64,000 nt of DNA. Origin: Runella sp. CRIBMP. Lineage in GTDB: Bacteria; Bacteroidota; Bacteroidia; Cytophagales; Spirosomataceae. Below, in pieces: positions 7,340-15,836 of the stretch. The stretch is from contig NZ_JAAAKZ010000004.1 of NCBI RefSeq assembly GCF_009905605.1, forward strand, positions 310,001-374,000, read 5' to 3'. The notes under the pieces were generated by a model. It searched no databases and was not told where the DNA came from. It saw only the letters and a list, made by a program, of their open reading frames with translations. The position numbers and the translations under genes were made by a program. The number at the start of each line of letters is the position of its first letter. The first letter of the stretch is position 1.

Positions 7340-10192
7340 TTATTTTCCTAATGCTTTATCAATCAGCATCTCAATTTCGTGGTTTTCGTGCGAATGCACT
7401 TTTCCCAAACGGTCTTTTAGGTCTTTGAGTAGCTTTTTAGACTCTTCGGTTCCAATCGCCGTTACGCGTTGAATCGTATAAGGGAGTAGCTTAGGAAATT
7501 TGGAAGTTTCGGCCATTTGCAGTGCTCGTTTTGCGTCGATGACTGCCAGCGGTTCGGCGGCGTACCATAACATCAATGGTAGATTATGATCCTCTTTATC
7601 TTCGGCTTTCTGCGCAAGGGCTTCAACTACATCCCATCGCTGCGACGGTTCGAGGCGTATCATTGCCGAGGTTAGGTAAAGTCTGACTTGGGCAGAAGGG
7701 TCATTTTTAGCCAATTCGGCAAAACGTTTTAGGGCTTCAGGACTCACGCTTTTGTCTTCGGCAACTAACTGAATGGCCCAGCTCCTGACGTATTCGTTTT
7801 CGTGGGAAAGTAACTCAATTAAATCCTTTTCGGTCAGTCCTTGGGTGACGTGGAGTGCCCATAGTGCGCGAAGTTTGCGGGTAGCATCGGGATTTTCGGC
7901 GAGTATCTTTTTGAGGGCTTTGTGGACTTTCTTATTGGGTCCACGCTCCTGCAACAGCGTGCGGGCCTGCCGTACGTACCATTCATTGGCGTTTAGCTGG
8001 TAGTTAACCAATTCCATATCTGACGCCTTGGCCAAGTTTACCTGTACCCATTTATCATTTTCGTGGGTGATTTTAAAAATTCGACCCATGGTTTTGTCAT
8101 GTACGTCGGGATTGGGGCTATGGCATTGGTTTTTATCATACCAGTCAATGGCAAAAACCGACCCACTGGCGTCGTATTTGAAGTTTAGCCACTGCGACCA
8201 AGTGTCATTCATCGCCATAAAATCATCCCGGTGTCTAACCACGTACCCCGAACCGCTCCGTTGGGGGCGGTCTCGGTTTAGCCGGGCGCCGTTGATGTTG
8301 TTCATAAAAATCTCATTTCGGTACTCTGCGGGCCACGAACCGCCCAGATACACCATGGCGCCCGCGTGGGCATGACCCCCACCTTTGGCCGCCGACCGAA
8401 AATTGCCCGCGTGGGGACCGCGCTCACCCACCCAGTGTACGTGGTCAGCGGCGGTTTTGATGTCGTCGTAGGTATAGGGGTTAAAGTGTTTTCCCGCCTG
8501 CCGCTGATAACGGGCATTTTGGATTATATGGTACATGTGCGGAATCACGCAGGCCGTGATGAAAGGATGCCCGTAGTCGTTAAAATCAATGCCCCAAGGG
8601 TTGCTCGTGCCTTCGGCAAAAACCTCAAATTGGTGTTTGGTGGGGTGGTATCGCCACACACCAGCGTTGATTTTAGTGCGCTCTGCATCGGGAGCGCCGG
8701 GTTTTCCGACGTTGGAATGGGTAAACACGCCATGCGTTCCGTAAAGCCAACCATCGGGGCCCCATCGCAAGCTGTTAAGGGTTTCGTGGGTGTCTTGCGT
8801 TCCCCAACCATCCAACAGTTTTTGGGGCGGTCCAGCGGGTTTGTCATTTTTGGCGTCTATCGGGATATATAAAAGATAAGGAGCTGATCCGAGCCAAACG
8901 CCACCCATGCCGACCTCGATGCCACTGACCAGATTCAGGCCTTCCATGAATACTTTTCGGCTGTCGAGGGTGCCGTCGCCGTTGGTATCTTCCAAAATCA
9001 AAATGCGGTCTCTGCCCTGTCCTTCAGGCGCGGGAATGGGGTATGTGTGGCCTTCCACCACCCAAAGGCGGTTGCGTGAATCGATCGTAAAACTAATCGG
9101 ACGCACCACGTCTGGCTCGGCAGCGGCCAAGGTTATTTTAAAGCCTTGGGGTGGTGTCATGGCCTTGGCCGCTTCTATGCCCGACAGCCCTGCATTAATG
9201 ACAGGGTCTAAAGGTGGAAGAATAATGATGTCTTTCTGTTTCAGCTCGTTAGGGAATTCGGGGCGGGTGGGATAAAATAGAAATTCATCAAAGTTGATGT
9301 GCGCCCATTTGTCGTGGGGAATATACGGGATTTGGGAAATACCCGTTTCGTTGTCAATAATCTTGATGTAAATCTCTTTGTCTAAGTATCCTTGAAGGTC
9401 GACCACGACTGGTTGCAGCGTGGCGCGCCCTTGTCCAGTGATGTTAAAGATAATCTGATCGGTACCAGCCAAACGTAATTCGACGCGGGTGTCCTCTAAT
9501 GCCCCTCCGGAAACCCTAAAAGCAGCAAAAGGGTGAGTGACTTTAAAAGAAGTAGAGGTTAATGTTCCCGTCAATTTTGCGTTTGTTGTACCTCCGCTGC
9601 TCAAAAAATGCGTTCCCTCAAAGCCAATACGCATATCTTTTTCGTGGATGGGAGAGGGGTCGAGAGAAATCAAAGGGTTGGCAAAGGCCGTTCCGGTGGC
9701 GGTCCAATCTTTCAACGTTCCCGTTTCAAAATTAAGATTTAACGGTTGGCCGTCTTTTTTAGGCAACTGCCCCTGAATCGTCGCGGTAGAAATAATGCCC
9801 TCCACCACTTCAAAATTTCCAACCATACCTGCCGCTCGGTGGCCGGGTACGGAGCAATAATAAATGTCACTTTGAGTGGCGGTGAAAGTAAGGGTGGTAC
9901 TCATTCCTTTTTCCAGAATGGTCTTACTTTTTATGCCCATTTTTTCCAGGGCTATGTCGTGGGTCATCAATTCTGCATTGGTGATTTTTATCCGAACCCT
10001 ATCGCCTTTATTGGCCCGCAGCGTAGGGTTTCGTGCCCCGTCTGGGCTAAAATACCCTACCATTGAGGCCTCGAGTACATAATCACGGTCAAAGAGTGTG
10101 GTATCTTGAGTTTTTAATTGCTGGGCAGTGGCGTTATGAAAGGCCAAAAATATGGCGGTACATAAAGGTAGAAACAGACGTGAAAGGTGCAT
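7340..10192 (-). CDS. cupredoxin - sorbosone-dehydrogenase-like propeller - HEAT protein
   Basis: The ATG at 10192 gives a 950-residue protein with a good signal peptide (MHLSRLFLPLCTAIFLAFHN); an in-frame TTG at 10222 would spoil it. Domains in order: a plastocyanin-like cupredoxin at about 40-130 with complete type 1 copper ligands (His78, Cys113, His118, Met123 in YYCSVPGHRAAGM); a beta-sandwich at about 145-300 resembling carbohydrate-binding modules; a membrane-bound-dehydrogenase-type beta-propeller (Piru_Ver family, PQQ/sorbosone dehydrogenase-like) at about 330-730 (AAAEPDVVRPISFTIDSRNR, VEGHTYPIPAP); and a HEAT-repeat tail from about 750. Relatives often end in a haem c domain; no CxxCH motif is present here, so the copper domain may be the electron carrier. 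Substrate unknown, probably a sugar or alcohol in the periplasm. Confidence 0.85.
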   Translation of the reverse strand: MHLSRLFLPLCTAIFLAFHNATAQQLKTQDTTLFDRDYVLEASMVGYFSPDGARNPTLRANKGDRVRIKITNAELMTHDIALEKMGIKSKTILEKGMSTTLTFTATQSDIYYCSVPGHRAAGMVGNFEVVEGIISTATIQGQLPKKDGQPLNLNFETGTLKDWTATGTAFANPLISLDPSPIHEKDMRIGFEGTHFLSSGGTTNAKLTGTLTSTSFKVTHPFAAFRVSGGALEDTRVELRLAGTDQIIFNITGQGRATLQPVVVDLQGYLDKEIYIKIIDNETGISQIPYIPHDKWAHINFDEFLFYPTRPEFPNELKQKDIIILPPLDPVINAGLSGIEAAKAMTPPQGFKITLAAAEPDVVRPISFTIDSRNRLWVVEGHTYPIPAPEGQGRDRILILEDTNGDGTLDSRKVFMEGLNLVSGIEVGMGGVWLGSAPYLLYIPIDAKNDKPAGPPQKLLDGWGTQDTHETLNSLRWGPDGWLYGTHGVFTHSNVGKPGAPDAERTKINAGVWRYHPTKHQFEVFAEGTSNPWGIDFNDYGHPFITACVIPHMYHIIQNARYQRQAGKHFNPYTYDDIKTAADHVHWVGERGPHAGNFRSAAKGGGHAHAGAMVYLGGSWPAEYRNEIFMNNINGARLNRDRPQRSGSGYVVRHRDDFMAMNDTWSQWLNFKYDASGSVFAIDWYDKNQCHSPNPDVHDKTMGRIFKITHENDKWVQVNLAKASDMELVNYQLNANEWYVRQARTLLQERGPNKKVHKALKKILAENPDATRKLRALWALHVTQGLTEKDLIELLSHENEYVRSWAIQLVAEDKSVSPEALKRFAELAKNDPSAQVRLYLTSAMIRLEPSQRWDVVEALAQKAEDKEDHNLPLMLWYAAEPLAVIDAKRALQMAETSKFPKLLPYTIQRVTAIGTEESKKLLKDLKDRLGKVHSHENHEIEMLIDKALGK

Positions 10193-10482
10193 AAGATAGG
10201 TAAGAAAGGTTTGGTTATACAAATTCCTTTTAAAATTATAAAATTATCTTAGTCTTCGATACTAAATGTATTACGTGAAATACTATATACGTTACTATCT
10301 AAAGGATCCTATATTGCTTTATTTACTTGATAGACAGGGTTTATGACCATAAATGTGGATTTGATTCCCCGTTTGCGAGCGATGTCGGCTGGTATTAAAA
10401 TTGAGTATGTCATAAAGATTCTGCAAAAATTTAATCAACTTAGTATTTATTCATGGCTAACTAATGAAATCACGGTACAATC

Positions 10483-10818
10483 ATGGCAACGAAAAAGAAT
10501 GATAATGACAAAAGCGAGCGGGAGGAAGAGTTTCCGGGCTATCCGCTTTATCCAGCAAGTGAGGATATTTACAACAAGGCAACGAAAGAAGGGGATTTGG
10601 ACCCAGAAGACCTGACCCAGCGGAAGTCAGAAAACGATGAGGTAGGCGAATGGAACGAAAAGGGCTTCGAGGATGATATTTCGGGGGGCGATTTGGACAT
10701 TCCAGGCGCTGAATTAGACGATGAGCTAGAAGCCATCGGGTCTGAAGACGAAGAGAATAATTATTACAGCCTGGGAGGTGACAATCATATCGACCTCGAA
10801 GAGCAAAATGATGAGTAG
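10483..10818 (+). CDS. small acidic hypothetical protein
   Basis: A 111-residue, strongly acidic protein with no signal peptide or membrane segment. It begins with a short Lys/Asp/Glu-rich stretch (ATKKNDNDKSEREEEFPGYP), then GYPLYPASEDIYNKATKEGDLDPED, and ends in runs of Asp and Glu. It reads as largely disordered. The PLYPASEDIYNK block looks conserved in small Bacteroidota proteins that I remember only as uncharacterised. It precedes a 49-residue membrane protein gene by 62 bases on the same strand, and a strong terminator lies after that gene, so the two likely share a transcript. Confidence 0.75.
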   Translation: MATKKNDNDKSEREEEFPGYPLYPASEDIYNKATKEGDLDPEDLTQRKSENDEVGEWNEKGFEDDISGGDLDIPGAELDDELEAIGSEDEENNYYSLGGDNHIDLEEQNDE

Positions 10819-10880
10819 AACCAAAGCAATTTAGCGGGGGAATATTCAAGTTTATTCCTCCACTTTTTTAAAATACAAAG

Positions 10881-11030
10881 ATGGCTCGCAATCGTTACAG
10901 ACCAACTAGCCGCCGCTCAGGAAGACCGTCGCAAAATGTGATGGGAGAAATGTTCCAAAAAACCCCTTGGTGGGTATGGATTATTGTGTTGCTGCTTCTT
11001 ATTCTCTTTTGGAAATTGACGGAAAGATGA
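10881..11030 (+). CDS. 49-residue small membrane protein
   Basis: ATG at 10881 to TGA at 11030 encodes 49 residues: a basic Arg/Ser/Pro-rich N-terminus (ARNRYRPTSRRSGRPSQNV), then MGEMFQKTPWW and a single hydrophobic helix of about 18 residues (VWIIVLLLLILFWKL), then a short TER tail. The charge pattern predicts one membrane span with the basic side in the cytoplasm. It is preceded by an A-rich leader, sits 62 bases after the acidic 111-residue gene, and is followed about 50 bases on by a clear intrinsic terminator; this ordered context is the main support. Function unknown. Confidence 0.6.
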   Translation: MARNRYRPTSRRSGRPSQNVMGEMFQKTPWWVWIIVLLLLILFWKLTER

Positions 11031-11082
11031 ATGTATTGGACGTATACCAAGAGAATTGAAGAAACTGGATAGATGGACAAGT

Positions 11083-11120
11083 AAAAGCCTTTAAACGCAA
11101 CGATAAAGGCTTTTTTAATT
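11083..11120 (+). terminator. intrinsic terminator
   Basis: Perfect 10-base stem AAAAGCCTTT / AAAGGCTTTT with a 12-base loop, ending in TTTTTT followed by more T-rich sequence. It closes the two-gene unit of the acidic protein and the small membrane protein. Confidence 0.85.
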
Positions 11121-11597
11121 TTTTTTTAAATTTTTTATTGAATAAAAATAACCAAAATATGTTGCTTTTTCCCTTGTTGGGGTAGATGTAAGCGCAAAAT
11201 TTTAGTAGTAGAGTTGATTGTTTATTTTTGTCTTTAAGGGATATTTTTGCGCTTCTATTTGTCGACACCTCTACTCATTCACCCGTAATTGTTGTAAGTC
11301 AACAATGACTTAAAAATATAATAATGTGTATTCGTTTTTGTATTTTTAGCATATTTTAACAGGTGGACCATTTATCTTTTTAGATATATTTCCACATCTC
11401 AAGTAAATAAGTTAAAGAAGAATTGAAGTAGGCAACTGGTTGCTAATATTTTTCAGATGACTACCAAAATATACTTATAGTCAAAGCTGGTTTTAGCCTC
11501 ACCAAAATATTACGAATCGATGGTGTTTTTCGAACAAAAAATGGAGAATGATGATTGATTTTGCTCCATCAAATGACGCGGAACAAGTCAGATTTAA

Positions 11598-11630
11598 TTT
11601 GGAATTTATTTAGCTTATCTGCTATATTTG
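11598..11630 (+). promoter_or_regulatory. Bacteroidota-type promoter
   Basis: TTTG at 11598-11601, a 21-base spacer, then TATATTTG at 11623-11630 match the -33/-7 consensus of the primary sigma factor of Bacteroidota. Transcription would start near 11637, about 25 bases before the ATG of the 90-residue gene, which supports that gene being real. Confidence 0.55.
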
Positions 11631-11660
11631 AGGAAGTTACCCTACTAAATACCATAAATA

Positions 11661-11933
11661 ATGTTTATTCGTTACGCAATCTGTCCAATTACTGGGCTTG
11701 AGATTGTACCTTGTTCTAAGTCTGATGAAACCTTTGACGGCTACAAGTACATCATTCCCAGTATCAGTGAAAAACTGCTGGTTTCCATCTCAAACAACGT
11801 TCTCCAAGACCAAAAGAGTCGAAATGCTCTTATTGAGCACCGCGATAAGTTTGTGAAAAATCTTCAAATGATTTCTAAACTCAGGGAAGAAACCTTTGTT
11901 TCTCAGGGCAACTGGTGGCTTTTTGTAAAATAG
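11661..11933 (+). CDS. hypothetical protein, 90 residues
   Basis: A 90-residue soluble protein with no recognised domain: it starts MFIRYAICPITGLEIVPC, has a mixed middle (GYKYIIPSISEKLLVSISNN) and a charged helical C-terminal half ending GNWWLFVK. Two Cys near the N-terminus (CPITGLEIVPC) could be a metal half-site, but no second pair is present. A well-placed promoter ends about 30 bases upstream, and the reading frame ends 8 bases before the convergent beta-helix gene, so it fills its slot as a true gene would. No signal peptide. Function unknown. Confidence 0.6.
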   Translation: MFIRYAICPITGLEIVPCSKSDETFDGYKYIIPSISEKLLVSISNNVLQDQKSRNALIEHRDKFVKNLQMISKLREETFVSQGNWWLFVK

Positions 11934-11941
11934 TATTTTTC

Positions 11942-13324
11942 TTATTCTACCGCCCCAATTGACGGCGGATTGGCCCGTGGGGTGTTGTAAAAATCGTCTG
12001 CTAGAAAAGACTGATACAAGCCAGCCTTTTTGGCGGGTGAAGTAGCAAGCAGCTTAAAACTTACTTCATCCGCCAGACCCGCTGCCGCTGGAGTAGCAAA
12101 ATAGCGATTGTTCGTAATCAAACTTGGCTTGGTTACGCTTTGCTGACTCCATATTTTATCGTTGGCAGATGTTTCACTCTGTTGGAAAGATAAATTGTTA
12201 AATATTTGAATATCACCTCCTTGTAAATTATAGACGTCCACAACAACCCCCACAAATACGGTAGGTTTTGACGTATTCATCTTGCCGGCTGTATTGTTGA
12301 ATACTTTGGTGTTGCAATAAGTGCTTACGCCTGGTATGATGTGGTGTGCAAAACTTTGAACTTCCAGCGCGCTGTATTTACGGCTGTTCCACACAATGTT
12401 GTTATAAAGTAGCACTTCACTGGGCTGAGTGCCTTGGGAGAATGGCCAGAAACGGATAAAATTTCCCTGATGATTGGTACATTTATTATTGTAGACACGG
12501 CCGTTTCCGAGCAATAAAAAAATGCCGTTGTGCTTATCAGTACCTCCGTTGATGTCGTCAAGTACATTATGGTGAATATCGCATCCTTCCACGTTTCCGA
12601 TGTAAAGTAGCGTTTCAACTGTTGGACAGTTCTTAAAAGTACAATAGGCGATTTCGGGGTTTTTACAAAAACCGTTATTAACTATGCCACCCGAATTATT
12701 GAGGTTACCGTTGATTTGAATACCTCCAGTATGATCAAAATCACAGTGTAGAAGTTTAAAATTTAGAAAAGCGGTGGCATCAGTGCCGTTGTAGGTGGCG
12801 GTATTGTCGTAAAAAATGGCGTAGTCTTCCACATTTTTCAGGCGTATTCCTTCCAGTGTCAACGCCTGAGGAATGCTTCCTGTGATGGTAATGGCGCGGT
12901 AGGTTACATCATGCAGGAAAATGTTTTTAGCTTTACGATACCCTGTAACCGTCAGATTGGATACATTCTCCAACGTGATTCCTCCACCGACCACTTCTAC
13001 GGGACCATTTGCCACAAGTGTGACGGGTTGAGTGCCCGTGCCGTTGAGATTGGTAAACAACAGGTCTTTGTAGGTGCCAGGAGTAATAGCTATAATTTCG
13101 CCGGGTTTAATAGAAAGGGCCTTCCCGTCGATGGTTAAATAGCCCGAACCCGAACCCAAGGTGCGGGTGGGAATGAGTGGTACTTGGTCTTCTACCTCAA
13201 AAATGGGGTTGTCAAGCGGGGTTGCATTTCCTTTGCAACCGAATAAGAAAATCAAAACCAGAAACAATTTCAACGTGTAGGGTAGGATAATGGTTTTATG
13301 GACAGGGCAGTGCATAAGTGACAT
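11942..13324 (-). CDS. right-handed beta-helix lipoprotein
   Basis: The 460-residue product has a hydrophobic N-terminus with a lipobox LFGC (Cys30 from the first ATG; a second in-frame ATG at 13315 would also work), so it should be a lipoprotein, probably on the outer membrane. The mature part has the repeated Asn-rich rungs of a parallel beta-helix: GGITLENVSNLTVTGYR, LEGIRLKNVEDYAIFYDN, YIGNVEGCDIHHNVLDDI, NGRVYNNKCTNH and others. Such folds are shared by pectate-lyase-like polysaccharide enzymes and by binding proteins; I see no clear catalytic triad. It ends 8 bases from the convergent 90-residue gene and stands alone on its strand. Confidence 0.8.
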   Translation of the reverse strand: MSLMHCPVHKTIILPYTLKLFLVLIFLFGCKGNATPLDNPIFEVEDQVPLIPTRTLGSGSGYLTIDGKALSIKPGEIIAITPGTYKDLLFTNLNGTGTQPVTLVANGPVEVVGGGITLENVSNLTVTGYRKAKNIFLHDVTYRAITITGSIPQALTLEGIRLKNVEDYAIFYDNTATYNGTDATAFLNFKLLHCDFDHTGGIQINGNLNNSGGIVNNGFCKNPEIAYCTFKNCPTVETLLYIGNVEGCDIHHNVLDDINGGTDKHNGIFLLLGNGRVYNNKCTNHQGNFIRFWPFSQGTQPSEVLLYNNIVWNSRKYSALEVQSFAHHIIPGVSTYCNTKVFNNTAGKMNTSKPTVFVGVVVDVYNLQGGDIQIFNNLSFQQSETSANDKIWSQQSVTKPSLITNNRYFATPAAAGLADEVSFKLLATSPAKKAGLYQSFLADDFYNTPRANPPSIGAVE

Positions 13325-13452
13325 TAAATTTGCGAGAGTTATCAGATCTCTCGTGCTATTTCTTTATGGGTATATCAAAGATAACAGAATGGTATATATT
13401 ATAACGACAAAACAGCGTATTTTATGTGCGATGCTACTGGTGATGGGGGGGG

Positions 13453-13505
13453 ATATTCACGACAAAGCCCCGAGAAGACTCTTCTCGGGGCTTTGTCGTG
13501 AATAT
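13453..13505 (-). terminator. 53-base near-perfect palindrome after the cold-shock gene
   Basis: Two perfectly complementary 26-base arms (13453-13478 and 13480-13505) are separated by one base. The core AAAGCCCCGAGAAG / CTTCTCGGGGCTTT resembles a usual terminator stem, extended on both sides. It starts 14 bases after the stop of the minus-strand cold-shock gene. No T-run follows on that strand (the next bases read as C7), so termination would depend on the stem itself. Confidence 0.65.
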
Positions 13506-13519
13506 ATTGGGTACTTTCT

Positions 13520-13969
13520 CTACATTTTCTTCACCGCAACGGCACTTGGCCCTTTTTGGCGTATTTCAATTTCGAAAGTAACTTTATCGTTTTCTTTGAT
13601 TGGTCCGCTTAGTTCATTGATGTGTACAAAGATGCTTTCCTGAGACTTAAGGTCTCGGATAAAGCCGTAACCTTTTTGTTCGTTAAAGAAACTCACAACT
13701 CCCTCTCTGATAATCTCTACAGGCTCGTCAATCTGTTTGGCGACCCCAAGCGTAATGTCTTCACTGTTAACGACCTTCTTTTTCCGTGGGTCTGGTGGCG
13801 TGTTGGAAATGTTGCCATTCTCGTCAACGTAGGCAATCATGTCTTCGAGGGATTGTCCCTTCTTGGCACTTGCCTGCCGTTCTTCTTTTTTCTCCTCCTT
13901 GTCCTTTTTCTTCTTTAATTTTTTCTTCTCTCTTTCTTTTTTACTAAATGTCTCCTGTGAACTAGCCAT
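13520..13969 (-). CDS. cold-shock domain protein with charged N-terminal extension
   Basis: A 149-residue RNA/DNA-binding protein. The C-terminal 65 residues form a cold-shock domain: GVVSFFNEQKGYGFIRD contains RNP1 (KGYGFI) and IFVHI is RNP2; the domain ends with the usual VTFEIEIRQKGPSAVAVKK strand. Classical CspA proteins are about 70 residues; here about 80 residues precede the domain, starting with a Lys/Glu-rich, probably helical block (KKEREKKKLKKKKDKEEK), then a linker with GQSLEDMIAYVDENGNI. This arrangement is common in Bacteroidota CSD proteins. Likely an RNA chaperone; the basic extension may add nonspecific RNA binding. It is monocistronic. Confidence 0.9.
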   Translation of the reverse strand: MASSQETFSKKEREKKKLKKKKDKEEKKEERQASAKKGQSLEDMIAYVDENGNISNTPPDPRKKKVVNSEDITLGVAKQIDEPVEIIREGVVSFFNEQKGYGFIRDLKSQESIFVHINELSGPIKENDKVTFEIEIRQKGPSAVAVKKM

Positions 13970-14412
13970 ATTTTATTGTTCTTGAGCGTTGTATCCGTTT
14001 TTCAATAGCATGAGGGGGTTAAAAAACAGATGGTGTTGTGGTTTTATTGAATAGAAATACCAATCAAATGAGAGCTTACTATACGACTTAAGGATGCCCC
14101 AACGAGTGATCGTAAAAGGCATAAGTTGGACGGAAAAATCAGGAAATATTGGTATTCTGTTTAATATCAACGCAAAAAAGTGCGTAATAATTTCCTATTA
14201 GATTAATTATATATTGTGATTTAAAAATAAATGAGAAAATGCTCCTCTCAAAACCCTTTAAAACCCCTTTTTTTAGCCATTATTTATCCTATTTAGCATC
14301 CTAAAATGCATAAACATTGATTTAAGTATTTGAAAATCAATGGTTTGAATTTTTGGTTGCTTCTCAACAATTCTCTGAATGTATTTTTTGTCGAAAGCAT
14401 ACCGAAAAGCTT
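13970..14412. other. intergenic region without visible gene
   Basis: AT-rich sequence between two minus-strand genes. A 65-codon minus-strand frame at 13973-14170 has no coding character. I found no TAnnTTTG box with a -33 partner and no strong hairpin. Confidence 0.4.
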
Positions 14413-15627
14413 TTATTTTGAGGATACAAAACGTTTTATTTGTCCTTTATAATGATCAAGCACGTATATTTCGTGGTTGGCATCTTCGCCAAAAGCGGAA
14501 ACTGAGCCCCCGTTGGCGTTGAGCAACTCATGGCTTGTTTTGGTATTTTCTTTAAATGTCAATGTCCATATATTGCCATTGCTGTAGTCGGCAAACAGGT
14601 ATTTGCCCCGCAACGCGGGCAGCCTTGAACCTCGATAAACAATCCCTCCGGTGACTGAAGTTCCGTCGCTGCGTGGATACTGGTGAACCGGATTTATAAG
14701 GCTATCTGACGGGTCACAATCCTTGCGGGGATTGTAACAACGGTTCCCCTCTTTCAATCGCCAGCCATAATTGCCCCCTTTGGTGATGATGTCAATTTCT
14801 TCAAATTCATTTTGTCCTACATCTCCTGCCCAAAGTTGGCCCGTTTGGGCGTCAAAGCTGAACCGCCACGGGTTCCGCAGCCCGTACGCGTAGATTTCTT
14901 CTCGATACCCCAGCGTATTGGCGGCATAGGGATTATCGGCAGGGATGCCATAGTTGCCTTTGTCGGTTTTGGCCACATCGATGCGGAGAATTTTTCCGAG
15001 CAGCGATTGTCGATTTTGGGCATAATTGTGCTGATCGCCCCAAGCGCCCCCGTCTCCCGTAGAAATATAAAGAAACCCGTCGGGCCCAAAGGCCATTTTT
15101 CCGCCGTTATGGTTGTCGTAAGGTTGGGTGAACTTCAACAGAATCACTTCGGTAGAGGCCGGGGCTTTCATGTCTTTATAAGACGCAACTTGATAGCGGG
15201 CAATGATGGTTTGGAGGGGTTTTCGTTGGGTATAATTGACGTAAAAGTAGCCGTTTTTGATAAAATTGGGATCAAAAGCCAGACCAAGCAATCCCATTTC
15301 TCCACCGTCGCTTACGCGGTCACGAATGTCGAGGTAAACCTCTGCTGATTTCGTGGCGGCATTGTTGTCAAATACCTTGATTCTGCCAGACTGTTCTACC
15401 ACAAAGACCCGATTGGTACTGTCGCCAGCGTGGGTAAATTCTACGGGCTCATTAAACGATAAATTCGGGAAAGCGTTTTCAAGAATATTGGTGGCGCCGG
15501 GAATTAAGTTTTTGACGTATTTTTTTTCGTTAAATTGATACATCAACAACACCAAATAGGCTATTCCTACAGCCGCTACTAAAATAAGGAGGGTTGTTGC
15601 TTTATGTTTGAGTGAAGTCATTATCAT
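14413..15627 (-). CDS. PQQ-dependent sugar dehydrogenase family protein
   Basis: The 404-residue protein has one N-terminal hydrophobic segment (TLLILVAAVGIAYLVLL, about residues 11-28), a signal anchor or uncleaved signal, then a six-bladed propeller of the glucose/sorbosone dehydrogenase family. Family blocks are visible: DRVSDGGEMGLLGLAFDP, DNHNGGKMAFGPDGFLYIS (with the conserved catalytic His), GDGGAWGDQHNYAQN, YGLRNPWRFSFD and DVGQNEFEEID. Relatives oxidise aldoses in the periplasm with PQQ; no PQQ biosynthesis genes lie in this window. It diverges from a gluconate-dehydrogenase-like pair across a 330-base gap that holds promoters for both, so joint control of sugar oxidation is plausible. 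Substrate not predictable. Confidence 0.88.
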   Translation of the reverse strand: MIMTSLKHKATTLLILVAAVGIAYLVLLMYQFNEKKYVKNLIPGATNILENAFPNLSFNEPVEFTHAGDSTNRVFVVEQSGRIKVFDNNAATKSAEVYLDIRDRVSDGGEMGLLGLAFDPNFIKNGYFYVNYTQRKPLQTIIARYQVASYKDMKAPASTEVILLKFTQPYDNHNGGKMAFGPDGFLYISTGDGGAWGDQHNYAQNRQSLLGKILRIDVAKTDKGNYGIPADNPYAANTLGYREEIYAYGLRNPWRFSFDAQTGQLWAGDVGQNEFEEIDIITKGGNYGWRLKEGNRCYNPRKDCDPSDSLINPVHQYPRSDGTSVTGGIVYRGSRLPALRGKYLFADYSNGNIWTLTFKENTKTSHELLNANGGSVSAFGEDANHEIYVLDHYKGQIKRFVSSK

Positions 15628-15802
15628 TGGCTAAGAATTTCTAAAAAACAAATAAGTAAATTCAACGTTTTATGTAAATCGTTGAGTATGATTGAATAAT
15701 ACGAAGAATATATCGCCGTATTGTGCCTTGTAAACCATGATTAAATGAGTGGTGATCCGTAACGCCCCTTGGTGGTATGTCAAAAAGTAACAGATCTTTA
15801 TC

Positions 15803-15836
15803 CAAAGGTACAGGAAGGTAATTTGTTACTTTCCAA
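15803..15836 (-). promoter_or_regulatory. candidate promoter for the PQQ-type dehydrogenase
   Basis: On the minus strand TTG (15836-15834), a 23-base spacer and TACCTTTG (15810-15803) match the Bacteroidota consensus. It would drive the gene starting at 15627 with a leader of about 170 bases. Confidence 0.5.
15813..15834. promoter_or_regulatory. operator-like inverted repeat between divergent promoters
   Basis: GGAAGGTAA (15813-15821) and TTACTTTCC (15826-15834) are complementary at eight of nine positions, with TTTG as the centre. The repeat lies exactly where the minus-strand promoter spacer and the plus-strand -33 element overlap, a typical place for a regulator that controls both directions. 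The role is inference from position and symmetry. Confidence 0.4.

Larger units (their letters stand above)
11031..11660. other. intergenic region, AT-rich, terminator then promoter
   Basis: Very AT-rich stretch with a terminator near its left end and a TTTG-N21-TATATTTG promoter near its right end (both listed separately). An 89-codon minus-strand frame runs across 10999-11268 but overlaps the terminator and the membrane-protein gene and has a Lys/Leu/Phe composition typical of random AT-rich sequence. I see nothing else. Confidence 0.5.

Noticed and set aside
8366-8872. 168-codon plus-strand frame inside the cupredoxin-propeller gene
   Set aside because: Antisense to a well-supported domain; no recognisable protein features.
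10343-10615. 90-codon plus-strand frame overlapping the acidic protein gene
   Set aside because: Its second half is the shifted frame of the better-supported gene at 10483; basic composition typical of a shadow.
10999-11268. 89-codon frame on the minus strand
   Set aside because: Overlaps the 49-residue gene and its terminator, and the Lys/Leu/Phe composition is that of random AT-rich DNA.
5906-11435. 13-base word TTGAAGTAGGCAA present at 5906-5918 and 11423-11435
   Set aside because: A repeat of this length is expected by chance in a window this size.
13973-14170. 65-codon frame on the minus strand
   Set aside because: No start context, promoter or conserved-looking sequence; likely chance.
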